A stretch of 64,000 nt of DNA from the NCBI GenBank assembly GCA_964342695.1, contig CAYFFV010000001.1:1-64000 (forward strand). The letters are read 5' to 3'. Made by a program: the position numbers and the translations under genes. Under the pieces are notes generated by a model. That model saw only the letters and a list, made by a program, of their open reading frames with translations. It ran no database searches and was not told the DNA's origin. The stretch is from CAYFFV01 sp964342695 (lineage in GTDB: Bacteria; Acidobacteriota; Vicinamibacteria; Vicinamibacterales; UBA8438). Each line of letters begins with the position of its first letter. The stretch's first letter is position 1. Of the stretch, positions 15,927 through 24,858 are shown piece after piece.

Positions 15927-17309
15927 TCACCTGGGGGGACCCCGCCGACCGGTAACGGCACCTAGTGCACCTCCTAGTGGTCCTGTTCGATTTGCAGGAC
16001 CACTTTGATCACCGAGATTTCTCGACGACACCTGTGCGTCATATGTGATGAGGTCACCATCTTTAAGTGTTCGAACGACATCAAAAGGGCCCGTAACAAC
16101 TAAGTCATTTTCGTCCAGCCCGGACAGAACTTCAAAGTATCGTTCACCGGCGATTCCAGTTTCAATTTGCACAAATGAGACTCTTCCGTCACGCACTACA
16201 AACGCACCTTCGATTTCCTCAAATGAGTCCACTAGCTGCTGACCGTTTGCAGAGAGAGAGGTGCCGCCTAGTTGGTCTTGACGAAGTGGTATCTCTCGTA
16301 CGGTAGTTGCCTGAATTGGGACAGCGATTGCGTTTGTACGCGTAGCAGTAGTAATGTCCGCAGTAGCAGTAAATCCAGGGCGAACGTTAGGAACATCATC
16401 ATTAAGTGTAACAACGACTTTAAAGTTAATGGCTTGAGAACTTCCTGTGCTTGTGTCTTGGATTGGACTGTTTCCAATTTCTGTTACAAATCCATAGTGT
16501 GCTTGTTCCGGTAGAGCATCGATCGTAATCTTTCCAGCCTGATTCAGCGTAACAGATGGAATATCTGTTTCATCCACTTCGACGTGCGCTTCCATTATTG
16601 AGAAATCTGCAATTGTCAGTAATACGGTACCGGCGTTGTTCATGGTTCCAATAACGACGGTCTCTCCTTCTTCAATGTTTCGTCGCGTTACGAGACCATT
16701 AATTGGTGATGTTATTGTGACTTGGCTTAAATCGTACTGCGCACTGTCTAATGTTGCACTTTCTTGTCTGATGCGTTGACGAGCCGTTGAGATCTCTACC
16801 TGACGTGATTCAAGTTCTGTTTCACGAAGTTCAACATCTGCACGAGCTTGGTCATACACCTCGCGAGAAATGAGTCGCAGTTCCCACAATTCTTGCTGTC
16901 TCTTAAGGTTGTCTTGCGCAAGCTCCAAATTAACCCGGGCCGTTTCAGTAGCGACACGAGCTTGGTCGAGACCTGATCTTGTGGCCTGAAGAGATGCTTC
17001 GCCACGGTCGACAGCGGCCTGTAAATTTTCAGGGTCAATTTCGAGAAGAAATTGCCCAGCCGTTACGCGGTCACCTTCGTTAACAGCTAGTCGTGTGACA
17101 CGTCCCATTACGCTTGAACTTATATCTACAGAGAGTTCTGGTTCAATGGTTCCAGATGCCGATACGATCGCTTCTAGGTGACGACGTGTGATTCGTTCGA
17201 CATCAACTTCAGGTATATCGGATTGTTGAGAATACCAACGAAACCCGATTATTGTTGCAGCGATAACGGCAACAGTTACAACTACTGATAATATGGCCTT
17301 AGAAGACAT
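15927..17309 (-). CDS. MacA/HlyD-family periplasmic adaptor
   Basis: 460 residues. One N-terminal membrane segment (about 5-25) is followed by a lipoyl/barrel-sandwich half (VSASGTIEPELSVDISSSVMGRVTRLAVNEGDRVTAGQFLLEIDP), a long coiled-coil hairpin (about 85-190), the second lipoyl half (ITSPINGLVTRRNIEEGETVV) and a beta-barrel domain. The C-terminus is a Gly/Pro/Arg-rich tail (GGALGAVTGRRGPPR). Adaptors of this kind link an inner-membrane permease to an outer-membrane channel. Its position upstream of two MacB-type permeases supports a MacAB-like exporter; no TolC gene is in the window. Confidence 0.9.
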   Translation of the reverse strand: MSSKAILSVVVTVAVIAATIIGFRWYSQQSDIPEVDVERITRRHLEAIVSASGTIEPELSVDISSSVMGRVTRLAVNEGDRVTAGQFLLEIDPENLQAAVDRGEASLQATRSGLDQARVATETARVNLELAQDNLKRQQELWELRLISREVYDQARADVELRETELESRQVEISTARQRIRQESATLDSAQYDLSQVTITSPINGLVTRRNIEEGETVVIGTMNNAGTVLLTIADFSIMEAHVEVDETDIPSVTLNQAGKITIDALPEQAHYGFVTEIGNSPIQDTSTGSSQAINFKVVVTLNDDVPNVRPGFTATADITTATRTNAIAVPIQATTVREIPLRQDQLGGTSLSANGQQLVDSFEEIEGAFVVRDGRVSFVQIETGIAGERYFEVLSGLDENDLVVTGPFDVVRTLKDGDLITYDAQVSSRNLGDQSGPANRTGPLGGALGAVTGRRGPPR

Positions 17310-17360
17310 TAAAATATTTTAGCCCGAGAGAGCCCTTAATGATGAGTTAAGTTGTTCATC

Positions 17361-17390
17361 TTGACACGATTAGGCCGTTTTCACTACGAT
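17361..17390 (+). promoter_or_regulatory. Candidate sigma-70-type promoter for the arginine decarboxylase gene
   Basis: TTGACA at 17361-17366 and TACGAT at 17385-17390 with an 18-base spacer, 55 bases before the GTG start at 17446. The -35 box is a perfect match to consensus; the -10 box matches four of six. It lies in the 136-base divergent gap between the MacA-like gene and this gene. Confidence 0.4.
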
Positions 17391-17445
17391 TCGCATCTAT
17401 TTTGATTACCATAAACCACTCCTTCATAAGCCTGAGAGATATAAA

Positions 17446-17997
17446 GTGTTAGGTTTCGTTCCGCAGCAATTATTTTTTACAAAAGGAGTTGGCAAACATC
17501 GAGAAAAGTTAACCTCGTTTGAGTTGGCTTTACGTGCCGCCGGTATTGCGGCGTGCAACCTTGTCCGAGTGTCTAGCATTTTTCCTCCGGGCTGCAAGAT
17601 TTTGTCCCGATCTGAGGGAGTGCAACTTCTCAGTCCTGGTCAAGTAACGTTCGTTGTGATGTCAGAAGCAGCGACGCGTGAACCCCATCGATTGGTCGCA
17701 GCGACTGTGGGTGTAGCAATTCCACGCGATCCTAAACTTTTTGGTTATCTTTCAGAACATCACAGCTTTGGAGAGAACGAAAAAACCGCTGGCGATTACG
17801 CTGAAGATCTCGCAGCGGAAATGCTTGCAACTACCTTAGGATTAGATTTTGATCCAGATAAGAGCTGGGATGAGCAAAAGGAAGTTTACCGTTTGTCAAA
17901 TCAAATTGTTAGAACACAAAACGTTACTCAGACTGCCGTTGGGAACAAGAATGGTTTATGGACTACCGTAATTGCAGCGGCGGTGTTTACCGGATAA
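17446..17997 (+). CDS. pdaD: Pyruvoyl-dependent arginine decarboxylase
   Basis: 183 residues from a GTG start. Enzymes of this family convert arginine to agmatine, the first step of polyamine synthesis by the agmatine route. The proenzyme cuts itself between two serines and the second becomes the pyruvoyl cofactor; the site is S43-S44 in NLVRVSSIFPPGCK. The next motif, AAGIAACNLV, and the C-terminal HSFGENEKTAGDYAEDLAAEML are characteristic. No other polyamine gene (agmatinase, agmatine deiminase, speE) is adjacent, so the enzyme stands alone here. The family is typical of archaea, chlamydiae and some other bacteria. Confidence 0.92.
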   Translation: MLGFVPQQLFFTKGVGKHREKLTSFELALRAAGIAACNLVRVSSIFPPGCKILSRSEGVQLLSPGQVTFVVMSEAATREPHRLVAATVGVAIPRDPKLFGYLSEHHSFGENEKTAGDYAEDLAAEMLATTLGLDFDPDKSWDEQKEVYRLSNQIVRTQNVTQTAVGNKNGLWTTVIAAAVFTG

Positions 17998-18048
17998 GTA
18001 ACCTGTTATTCATATCTGCATTTTATCTTTAGGTGGGACGTTCCGGGC

Positions 18049-19065
18049 TTGTACTGCTACCGATTCTTAATACTTGTTTCGCTTATTGGAATAAATACTG
18101 CAGAGGCGCAGCCATTTGAAGCGCTTGGTGTGAGAGCTCTTGGTATGGCTGGGGCTTTCGTTGGTGTGGCAGACGATGCTACAGCTGTTTATTGGAATCC
18201 AGCCGGTCTTTCTACCGGGCATTTTTTTAGTCTCCTTGCGGATCATTCAGATAATAGTTATCGGCAGTCGAACAATCGTAACGGGTTTCCTAAGATGAGT
18301 TCTCCAGGAACTATAGTTGGTTTATCAACAAACGATTTGGCGTTTTCTTATTATCGATTATCAATCAACAAGGCCATACCACTTCTCGTTAATGTTGCAA
18401 ATGACGATTTTTCCGCCACTCAAAACGACATTTCTATTAATACCAATTTGGTTACGCAGAATGTGGCATTTACAGGGTCAACGTTTGTTCATTCCGCATT
18501 TAGGGTTGGTACAACATTACGTTACGTTAGAGGTTCCATTGGGCTAGGGTCTTCTGGTTTATCTGGATCGACAGCACAGATTTTCGACAGGACTGACGGA
18601 ATGGAAAGGATCGGCCAAAATAAATTTGATGTGGATATTGGGTTAATGTTTGGTTCTGAAATGATACAAATTGGCATTATTGGTAGGAATCTTCTCCAAC
18701 CAGAGTTTGTTGATTCTATTGGAAGAAGAGCGGCTAGACTCGATCGACATTTTCGAGCAGGAATCGGTTTTAGAACGAGAGCCGGACTTTTAGTTTCTTC
18801 AGATATTGATTTAAGCGCTATAAAAAATGATCCTTTAGATGGACAAAGACGAAACGTGGCAGTTGGTCTGGAGCATTGGTTCACGGACTGGTTAGGTATT
18901 AGGGGTGGCTCTCGCGTTAATATTTTGGCTACTACAATTAAGCCTGTTGGGTCGATTGGACTTAGTCTGGCGATTGTACCTGGTATATTTTTAGATGGAC
19001 AGTTTACCCACGGTAGCGGTTCGATTGAAGAAAGTTGGGGTATAGCTGTACGAGTTGGTTTCTAG
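18049..19065 (+). CDS. Outer-membrane beta-barrel protein (PorV/FadL-like)
   Basis: 338 residues from a TTG start preceded by AGGTGGG. The first 20 residues form a signal peptide ending AEA. The motif immediately after, ALGVRALGMAGAFVGVADDATAVYWNPAGLSTG, is the hallmark of the UPF0164/PorV/FadL-like barrels; the rest alternates polar and aromatic residues in strand-sized blocks and ends in a terminal strand closing with F (GIAVRVGF). Likely an outer-membrane porin or secretion-associated barrel. Its substrate cannot be told from sequence. It precedes a pilin gene by about 95 bases but need not be related to it. Confidence 0.75.
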   Translation: MYCYRFLILVSLIGINTAEAQPFEALGVRALGMAGAFVGVADDATAVYWNPAGLSTGHFFSLLADHSDNSYRQSNNRNGFPKMSSPGTIVGLSTNDLAFSYYRLSINKAIPLLVNVANDDFSATQNDISINTNLVTQNVAFTGSTFVHSAFRVGTTLRYVRGSIGLGSSGLSGSTAQIFDRTDGMERIGQNKFDVDIGLMFGSEMIQIGIIGRNLLQPEFVDSIGRRAARLDRHFRAGIGFRTRAGLLVSSDIDLSAIKNDPLDGQRRNVAVGLEHWFTDWLGIRGGSRVNILATTIKPVGSIGLSLAIVPGIFLDGQFTHGSGSIEESWGIAVRVGF

Positions 19066-19160
19066 TAAGTCTTGGTGAGATTCTTTCGGTCTACATATTG
19101 TGAAGGTTGATATTTCAATAAGTTAAGATAGGCAGTGGGAAATTTGTGGAGAGAAAGCAC

Positions 19161-19673
19161 ATGCAGGATAGTAAAGGTTTTACCCTTATTGAAATTCTTA
19201 TCGTCGTAGCGATTATAGGAGTCTTAGCCGTAATTGCCGTGCCAGGATTGCTTACTTCAAGAAGGGCTGGGAACGAAGTGTCTGCGATAGGTTCTTTAAA
19301 AGCAATAAATACCGCACAATTGACGTTTGCTGCGAGTTGCGGTCATGGATTTTATGCGCCGAGTCTGTCTAATTTAGCGACGCCTCCTGCGAGTGTGTCA
19401 GGGGAGGGTTTTATTGGACCCGATCTGGGCTCTGACCCTTCCTTGAAGAGTAGCTACACTGTAACGTTAACTCCTGGTGAAGTGGTTCAGGGTATTCCGC
19501 TCTCATGCAATGGGGCACCGGTAGTTTCATCTTATTTTGTGAGTGCTGCTCCGACAGCTGGTGGGGGAGTCAGATTTTTTGGCACGAATCAGGGTGGGAC
19601 TATCTTTCAATCAACAAGCACTGTTCCTGTAACGCAATCCGGAGTTCCTTCCGGCTCGAGTCCTGTCCAGTAA
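19161..19673 (+). CDS. Type IV pilin-like protein
   Basis: 170 residues from ATG 19161, chosen because GAGAG lies about eight bases upstream; a GTG at 19146 would only lengthen the leader. A short leader MQDSKG precedes the prepilin cleavage and methylation site, G^FTLIE, with glutamate at +5, and the hydrophobic helix ILIVVAIIGVLAVIAVPGLL follows. The body contains two cysteines and a Ser/Thr/Pro-rich C-terminus. It is most like a major PilA-type pilin of Acidobacteriota or Deltaproteobacteria. The prepilin peptidase gene follows. Confidence 0.88.
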   Translation: MQDSKGFTLIEILIVVAIIGVLAVIAVPGLLTSRRAGNEVSAIGSLKAINTAQLTFAASCGHGFYAPSLSNLATPPASVSGEGFIGPDLGSDPSLKSSYTVTLTPGEVVQGIPLSCNGAPVVSSYFVSAAPTAGGGVRFFGTNQGGTIFQSTSTVPVTQSGVPSGSSPVQ

Positions 19674-19749
19674 CTAATGAATTCTGGCAGTAGCAGAGAG
19701 TGCTATTTTAAGGATTCAATCCTCCTAGTTGTGCACCCGTTGGATTAAT

Positions 19750-20529
19750 ATGGTTGCAATGGTTGAACAGATGCAGCTAGCGGTAGTGATCGCAGCAGGA
19801 TTGGCGTTTGGAAGTTTCTCGTGTGTTTGTATCTGCCGTCTACCACGTGCCAGATCAATTGTCTGGCCAAGATCTGCGTGTCCTGGCTGTCACAAAAACC
19901 TGATATGGTTTGATAATGTGCCAGTTATTTCTTATCTCTTGCTTGGTGGAAAATGTCGATCATGCAGGAAAAAAATTTCTTTGCTTTATCCATCTGTTGA
20001 ACTGACGATTTCATTATTGTTTTTATTCCAGTATTGGTATTTAGGTTGGCAATCTCTATTGCTCGTTCGGTTGGCTTTCGCATGTGCCATGGTCATATTG
20101 TGTGTGATCGATTGGCAAGAAAGGGTCCTGCCAAATGTTATTACTCTACCAGGTATTGCATTTGGTTTAGGCAGTAGTGCCTTCTTAGATCCTGGATTTC
20201 TTGATTCCTTCATTGGCTGTGTGACTGGCGCATTCCTGCTGCTAAGTGTCCGCAGTGGCTATTATGCGTTTCGGCGCGAACATGGTCTTGGTATGGGCGA
20301 TGTGAAGATGCTCGCAATGATTGGTGCATTTCTAGGTTGGCAACCTGTGTTATTAGTTTTGTTTGTGGCCGCCGTCGGTGGGTCAGTGATAGGAGTATGT
20401 TTAATGATAACTGGCACGGTAGGTTCTAGATACCCGCTTCCATTTGGTAGCTTTCTTGCTGTTTCGGCACTTGTAGTCAGTATTGCCGGAGAGGGTGTTC
20501 TAGATTGGTACCTCTCGTGGTATCTATGA
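19750..20529 (+). CDS. pilD: Prepilin leader peptidase/N-methyltransferase
   Basis: 259 residues from ATG 19750; a GTG at 19729 and an ATG at 19759 are alternatives. This polytopic inner-membrane enzyme cleaves prepilins at G^F and methylates the new N-terminus. It has the cytosolic zinc-binding pairs C44/C47 (CPGC) and C69/C72 (CRSC), and the two catalytic aspartates D121 (CVIDWQERVLPN) and D184 (GLGMGDVKM, the GxGD motif). About seven hydrophobic segments are visible. It sits next to its likely substrate; no pilB/pilC/pilT genes are in the window. Confidence 0.93.
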   Translation: MVAMVEQMQLAVVIAAGLAFGSFSCVCICRLPRARSIVWPRSACPGCHKNLIWFDNVPVISYLLLGGKCRSCRKKISLLYPSVELTISLLFLFQYWYLGWQSLLLVRLAFACAMVILCVIDWQERVLPNVITLPGIAFGLGSSAFLDPGFLDSFIGCVTGAFLLLSVRSGYYAFRREHGLGMGDVKMLAMIGAFLGWQPVLLVLFVAAVGGSVIGVCLMITGTVGSRYPLPFGSFLAVSALVVSIAGEGVLDWYLSWYL

Positions 20530-20589
20530 GTTCAATTGTTTTAGAGCATATTTCTAGCCCTGATCAATTGATTCAAAATTTTTAAAGGG

Positions 20590-21684
20590 TTATCTGCCTT
20601 TCGGCACACCAATCGTTACGATAGCTTCTCGAAGCTCTGTTTCATTGAGATCATTTACGATGGTTGTCTCTCCTAAGCGGATAGGTAGTACCATGTGAAG
20701 CTTACCCTTAATTATTTTTTTATCCCGATGGATAGCTTTTAACAATGCCGATATAGACAAGTCACTAACCGACGGGAGCGGGCCCATTTGGCTAATCAGT
20801 GAAAAGAGTGCAGCATGGTTTTCTGATGAAAACAGATCCCGTTTCATCGCTATGTATGAGGCGGCGAGCATGCCGTAGGCTACGGCTTCGCCATGTCGAA
20901 AGCGTCGATATTCAGTTACTGCCTCTATTGCGTGTCCCACTGTGTGACCAAAATTTAATATTCTTCTGATTCCGCTTTCCCGTTCGTCTTTGGAAACAAC
21001 GTCAGCTTTAATTTGACACGATTCCGCGATGATTTTTGAAAGAACTTCAGGTTTACGATCAAAAACTTGATCAAGTCCATCATGAATTTGAGTGAATAGA
21101 CTTTGACTCGCGATGACACCGTACTTGACTATTTCATAAAGTCCCGCACGGAATTCTCGACGGGGTAGGGTTTGCAGAAAAAGCGGGTCGGCGATAACTG
21201 CAATTGGTTGATGAAAAGCGCCAATAAGATTTTTTCCAAGTTGGTGATTGACGCCAACTTTTCCGCCTATTGAACTGTCAACTTGTGCTAGCAAGGTCGT
21301 TGGAATATGAACCAATCTAATTCCTCGGAGAAATGAGGCTGCAGCAAAGCCTGCGACATCTCCTAGAACACCACCCCCGACGGCAATGATGGTAGTACTT
21401 CGATCCGCACCTAATTTAATAAGGCTCTCGTAAATTGTGGCAATAGTGTTGAGGTTCTTTGCTGTTTCACCGTCCGGTATTAGTACAAGGTCAGTTTTGC
21501 CAAGCGCTGTTTGTATTTCTGAGCCGTGAATGCTCCAGATAGGTTGACTAGAGATAACTACGTGACGTTCGGAACTACCAGATTCATTAAGTATTTGGTT
21601 GAGATTCTTAACGAGCCCTTCACCGATGTGAATAAGGTATTTTTGTGACGTCGTTTTTACGTTGATCTTAGTTACTTGAGCCAT
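20590..21684 (-). CDS. aroB: 3-dehydroquinate synthase
   Basis: 364 residues from the ATG at 21684 (MAQVTKINVKTTSQKYLIHIGEG); the longer open frame upstream would overlap nadB. It catalyses the second step of the shikimate pathway, using NAD and a divalent metal. Diagnostic motifs: GGGVLGDVAGFAAASFLRG, HIPTTLLAQVDSSIGGKVGVNH, and the metal ligands in LYEIVKYG (Glu), LNFGHTVGHAIE (His) and FRHGEAVAYG (His). It is divergent from nadB with about 100 bases between starts. Confidence 0.96.
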   Translation of the reverse strand: MAQVTKINVKTTSQKYLIHIGEGLVKNLNQILNESGSSERHVVISSQPIWSIHGSEIQTALGKTDLVLIPDGETAKNLNTIATIYESLIKLGADRSTTIIAVGGGVLGDVAGFAAASFLRGIRLVHIPTTLLAQVDSSIGGKVGVNHQLGKNLIGAFHQPIAVIADPLFLQTLPRREFRAGLYEIVKYGVIASQSLFTQIHDGLDQVFDRKPEVLSKIIAESCQIKADVVSKDERESGIRRILNFGHTVGHAIEAVTEYRRFRHGEAVAYGMLAASYIAMKRDLFSSENHAALFSLISQMGPLPSVSDLSISALLKAIHRDKKIIKGKLHMVLPIRLGETTIVNDLNETELREAIVTIGVPKGR

Positions 21685-21788
21685 TTTGCTTAGTCTTGGA
21701 CGTTTTGAAGGGAACTGTCGTGTAGGATAACAGTAAAACGTCTCTGAGGGGAATTTGGCAGTGGCGAAGCGTCTTGATTGGAGCATGG

Positions 21789-23378
21789 GTGGAAACGCTA
21801 AAGTGTGACTTTTTAATTATCGGTAGTGGGATTGCGGCATTGCGTGCTGCTATCGAATTATCAGGTGCCGGACAGGTTCTTATTTTGACAAAGGGAGAGG
21901 CAAGTCAAGGTAGTACTCTCTTTGCTCAAGGGGGCATCGCTGCTGCTGTTGCCGAAGAAGATGACCCGAGTGTGCATGCTTTAGATACGGTCGCTGCAGG
22001 GGCTGGGCTCTGTCGGGAAGATGCCGTTAAAACATTAACGGATGATGGACCGATTTATGTAAACGAGCTTATTAAATGGGGTGCGAAATTCGAGCGTCAT
22101 CCTAATGGGAAACTTGATCTGGCGCAGGAAGGAGCACACAGCATCAGGAGGGTGCTCCACCATCGTGATGCTACTGGGAAGGAAATCTGTAGGGTTTTAT
22201 GGGAGCAAGCGGACAAAGCTAAAAATCTTAGGATACTAGAGAATGCATTGGCCGTAGATATCAAGGTGATAGAAAATCGGTGCTTTGGCGCTCTATTTCT
22301 TGATTCTCAAGGGCGATTAAATGATGTCTCAGCTAATGCCACATTGTTAGCTACGGGTGGTTCAGGGCAAGTTTATAGTGAGACTACAAATCCTTATGTT
22401 GCCAGTGGTGATGGGGTTGCGATTGCCTATCGTGCCGGTGCCTACCTTGCTGATTTAGAGTTTGTTCAGTTTCATCCGACCGCATTAAATATTAAGGGCA
22501 AGCCAAGATTTTTGCTTTCTGAAGCTTTGCGCGGTGAAGGCGCCGCTTTGGTCAATGATGCTGGAGAGCGCTTTTTGCAGAAAATAGACTCTCGTGGAGA
22601 ATTGGCACCTAGAGATCGAGTTTCTAGAGCGATAGCCACTGAGATAGAACGTACCGGTGGCAACGTTTATTTAACTCTTCAAGCTCTTGACTCTCGTTTT
22701 GTCCGAAGCCGATTTCCTGTAATAACCCAAGCTTGCCGCAGTGTAGGTCTGGATTTAGCGCGGGATCGTATTCCTGTTGGTCCGGCTGCTCATTACATTA
22801 TGGGTGGTGTGGACGTGGATCTTGATGGACAGACATCGGTGTCAGGTTTGTTTGCCGCGGGAGAAGTAGCTTGTTCAGGAGTACATGGAGCTAATCGATT
22901 GGCCAGTAATTCTCTCTTAGAAGGGTTAGTATTTGGGGCAAGAAGTGGGCGTGCCATGCGTAGGCAATACAGTAATGAGAGGCCGATCACCGCAGTGACT
23001 ATTGATGATATCGGAAAGAACTGCAGTAACCATAAGGTTCCAGTTGCTTCGGAAACAGTTGTTCGGACACTCATGTGGGAAAAAGTCGGTTTATTTCGTA
23101 ATAACAGGGGACTTAATGAGGCGATCCGACGACTTGATGATTTGGCAATTGAGCTTGATTCATGTGCTTGGAACGCAAAGGTTGTTCGTATGGCAAACAT
23201 TGTTACCGTAGGCCAGTTAATTGCGAGGGCGGCTCTTCAAAGAGAAGAGAGCAGGGGAGCTCATTTCAGAACAGATTTTCCAGAACGTAACGATACCGAT
23301 TGGACTCGGCATATTAAAGAGTTGAAAGGTCAGGTGACAGGGATTGATGTCGGCGAAACAGAATTCATTCGTAACTAA
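21789..23378 (+). CDS. nadB: L-aspartate oxidase
   Basis: 529 residues from GTG 21789, which has GGAG five bases upstream; TTG 21774 is an alternative. The enzyme oxidises aspartate to iminoaspartate with FAD, the first step of de novo NAD synthesis. Motifs: FAD-binding LIIGSGIAALRAAIELS, the glycine/alanine-rich GGIAAAVAEEDDPSVHALDT, HRDATGKEI-like (HHRDATGKEIC), and HYIMGGVDVDLDGQTSVSGLFAAGEVACSGVHGANRLASNSLLEGLVFG. nadA and nadC are not adjacent. Its last 32 bases overlap proS. Confidence 0.94.
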   Translation: METLKCDFLIIGSGIAALRAAIELSGAGQVLILTKGEASQGSTLFAQGGIAAAVAEEDDPSVHALDTVAAGAGLCREDAVKTLTDDGPIYVNELIKWGAKFERHPNGKLDLAQEGAHSIRRVLHHRDATGKEICRVLWEQADKAKNLRILENALAVDIKVIENRCFGALFLDSQGRLNDVSANATLLATGGSGQVYSETTNPYVASGDGVAIAYRAGAYLADLEFVQFHPTALNIKGKPRFLLSEALRGEGAALVNDAGERFLQKIDSRGELAPRDRVSRAIATEIERTGGNVYLTLQALDSRFVRSRFPVITQACRSVGLDLARDRIPVGPAAHYIMGGVDVDLDGQTSVSGLFAAGEVACSGVHGANRLASNSLLEGLVFGARSGRAMRRQYSNERPITAVTIDDIGKNCSNHKVPVASETVVRTLMWEKVGLFRNNRGLNEAIRRLDDLAIELDSCAWNAKVVRMANIVTVGQLIARAALQREESRGAHFRTDFPERNDTDWTRHIKELKGQVTGIDVGETEFIRN

Positions 23379-24798
23379 CATTACTCCTCGTTCAGAGGAT
23401 TTTTCTCGATGGTACACAGATGTAATCCGGCGTGCAGAGCTTGCAGATTATTCACCGGTTAAAGGAAGCATGGTGATTCGGCCCTATGGATATGCGATTT
23501 GGGAGCTTATGCAGGCGTCCCTAGATGCTCGACTTAAAGCTACGGGTCATGTTAATGCGTACTTTCCCCTTTTTATTCCAGAAAGTCTTCTGCGTAAGGA
23601 GGCTGCTCACGTTGAAGGTTTCGCTCCTGAAGTTGCTTGGGTTACACACGGTGGGGATGAAGAGCTAGAAGAACGCCTTGTGGTACGGCCTACATCGGAA
23701 GCAATCATAGGGACAATGTATGCAAAGTGGATACAATCGTGGCGCGATCTTCCTTTGTTAATTAACCAATGGGCTAATGTTGTGCGTTGGGAAAAAGTTA
23801 CTCGTTTGTTTCTGAGGACAACGGAATTTTTATGGCAAGAGGGGCATACGGCTCATGAGACCAAGCAGGAAGCGGAAGAAGAGGCACTCCGGATGCTTGG
23901 TGTTTATAAAGAGTTTGCAGAGACAGAGCTGGCGATGCCGGTTCTTGATGGTAGAAAAACAGAGAGCGAAAAATTTGCTGGTGCTGAGGTTACCTATTCT
24001 ATCGAAGCTCTTATGGGTGATGGGCGCGCTCTTCAAGCTGGCACCTCCCACATGCTCGGCCAAAATTTCTCAAAAGTATTCGATATCACTTTTCAGGCAC
24101 GTGATAAATCCGTACAACATGTGTGGCAAACCTCTTGGGGTATGACTACTAGGTTGATCGGAGGCGTAATTATGACCCATGGTGACGACGATGGTTTGAT
24201 ATTACCTCCGCGAATTGCCCCTTATCAGGTAGTTGTCATACCGATTGCAAAAGGGAAAGCAGGCGATTCAGTATTGGTTAAGGCTCAAAGCGTAGTAGAT
24301 TCTTTGAGGGCTGTTGGAGTCAGAGTTTTTTACGACGACCGTGATACATATACTCCAGGTTGGAAATATTCAGAGTGGGAAATGCGAGGTGTTCCTCTTC
24401 GTTTGGAGATTGGCCCTAAAGATTTAGAGAAATCTCAGGTGATTCTGGCAAGACGAGATACTCGAGAAAAAATAGCAGTTGGTTTTGATGATTTAGAATC
24501 AAAAGTAAATCAGCTCTTAAAGGCAATACAAGATGGTTTGCTTGAAAGAGCTTTGAGTTTTCGTAACAAAAAAACACAACAAATAAAGTCAAGAGAAGAA
24601 TTCATTAATTTATTTGAAGAACGTCCTGGATTTGTGATCGCGTCATGGTGTGGAGAAAAAGAATGTGAGGCAACGATCAAGAAAGAGACACAAGCGACCA
24701 TACGAAATCTTCCCCTTGAACTAACGCCGTCTAGCGGCAATTGTATTTGGTGTGGTCAAAATGGGCTCGTGGATGCCTGTTTTTCTAAGGCTTACTGA
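23347..24798 (+). CDS. proS: Prolyl-tRNA synthetase, archaeal/eukaryotic-like type
   Basis: 483 residues from ATG 23347. This class II synthetase charges tRNA-Pro. It is the shorter type without the editing domain inserted between motifs 2 and 3 in E. coli ProRS: after RPTSEAIIGTMYAKWIQSWRDLP and FLRTTEFLWQEGHTAH the core runs directly into QAGTSHMLGQNFSKVFDITF and a C-terminal anticodon-binding domain ending in a cysteine-containing zinc-like domain (CxxKECE...CIWCGQ). The start lies inside nadB. Many Acidobacteriota and Bacteroidota use this type. Confidence 0.94.
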   Translation: MSAKQNSFVTNITPRSEDFSRWYTDVIRRAELADYSPVKGSMVIRPYGYAIWELMQASLDARLKATGHVNAYFPLFIPESLLRKEAAHVEGFAPEVAWVTHGGDEELEERLVVRPTSEAIIGTMYAKWIQSWRDLPLLINQWANVVRWEKVTRLFLRTTEFLWQEGHTAHETKQEAEEEALRMLGVYKEFAETELAMPVLDGRKTESEKFAGAEVTYSIEALMGDGRALQAGTSHMLGQNFSKVFDITFQARDKSVQHVWQTSWGMTTRLIGGVIMTHGDDDGLILPPRIAPYQVVVIPIAKGKAGDSVLVKAQSVVDSLRAVGVRVFYDDRDTYTPGWKYSEWEMRGVPLRLEIGPKDLEKSQVILARRDTREKIAVGFDDLESKVNQLLKAIQDGLLERALSFRNKKTQQIKSREEFINLFEERPGFVIASWCGEKECEATIKKETQATIRNLPLELTPSSGNCIWCGQNGLVDACFSKAY

Positions 24799-24858
24799 AA
24801 GAATTCCTACAAGGCTAAGAAAGCAATAATTTCATCAAGAGTATGAGAAAAGTCACAC

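Noticed and set aside
20532..20571. Inverted repeat TCAATTG / CAATTGA between pilD and aroB
   Set aside because: Each arm is AT-rich and nearly palindromic by itself, and the loop is 26 bases, so it is weak as a terminator.
22472..23200. Antisense frames across nadB (22472-22663, 22793-23200)
   Set aside because: nadB is intact and recognised along its full length; the antisense frames show no protein family.
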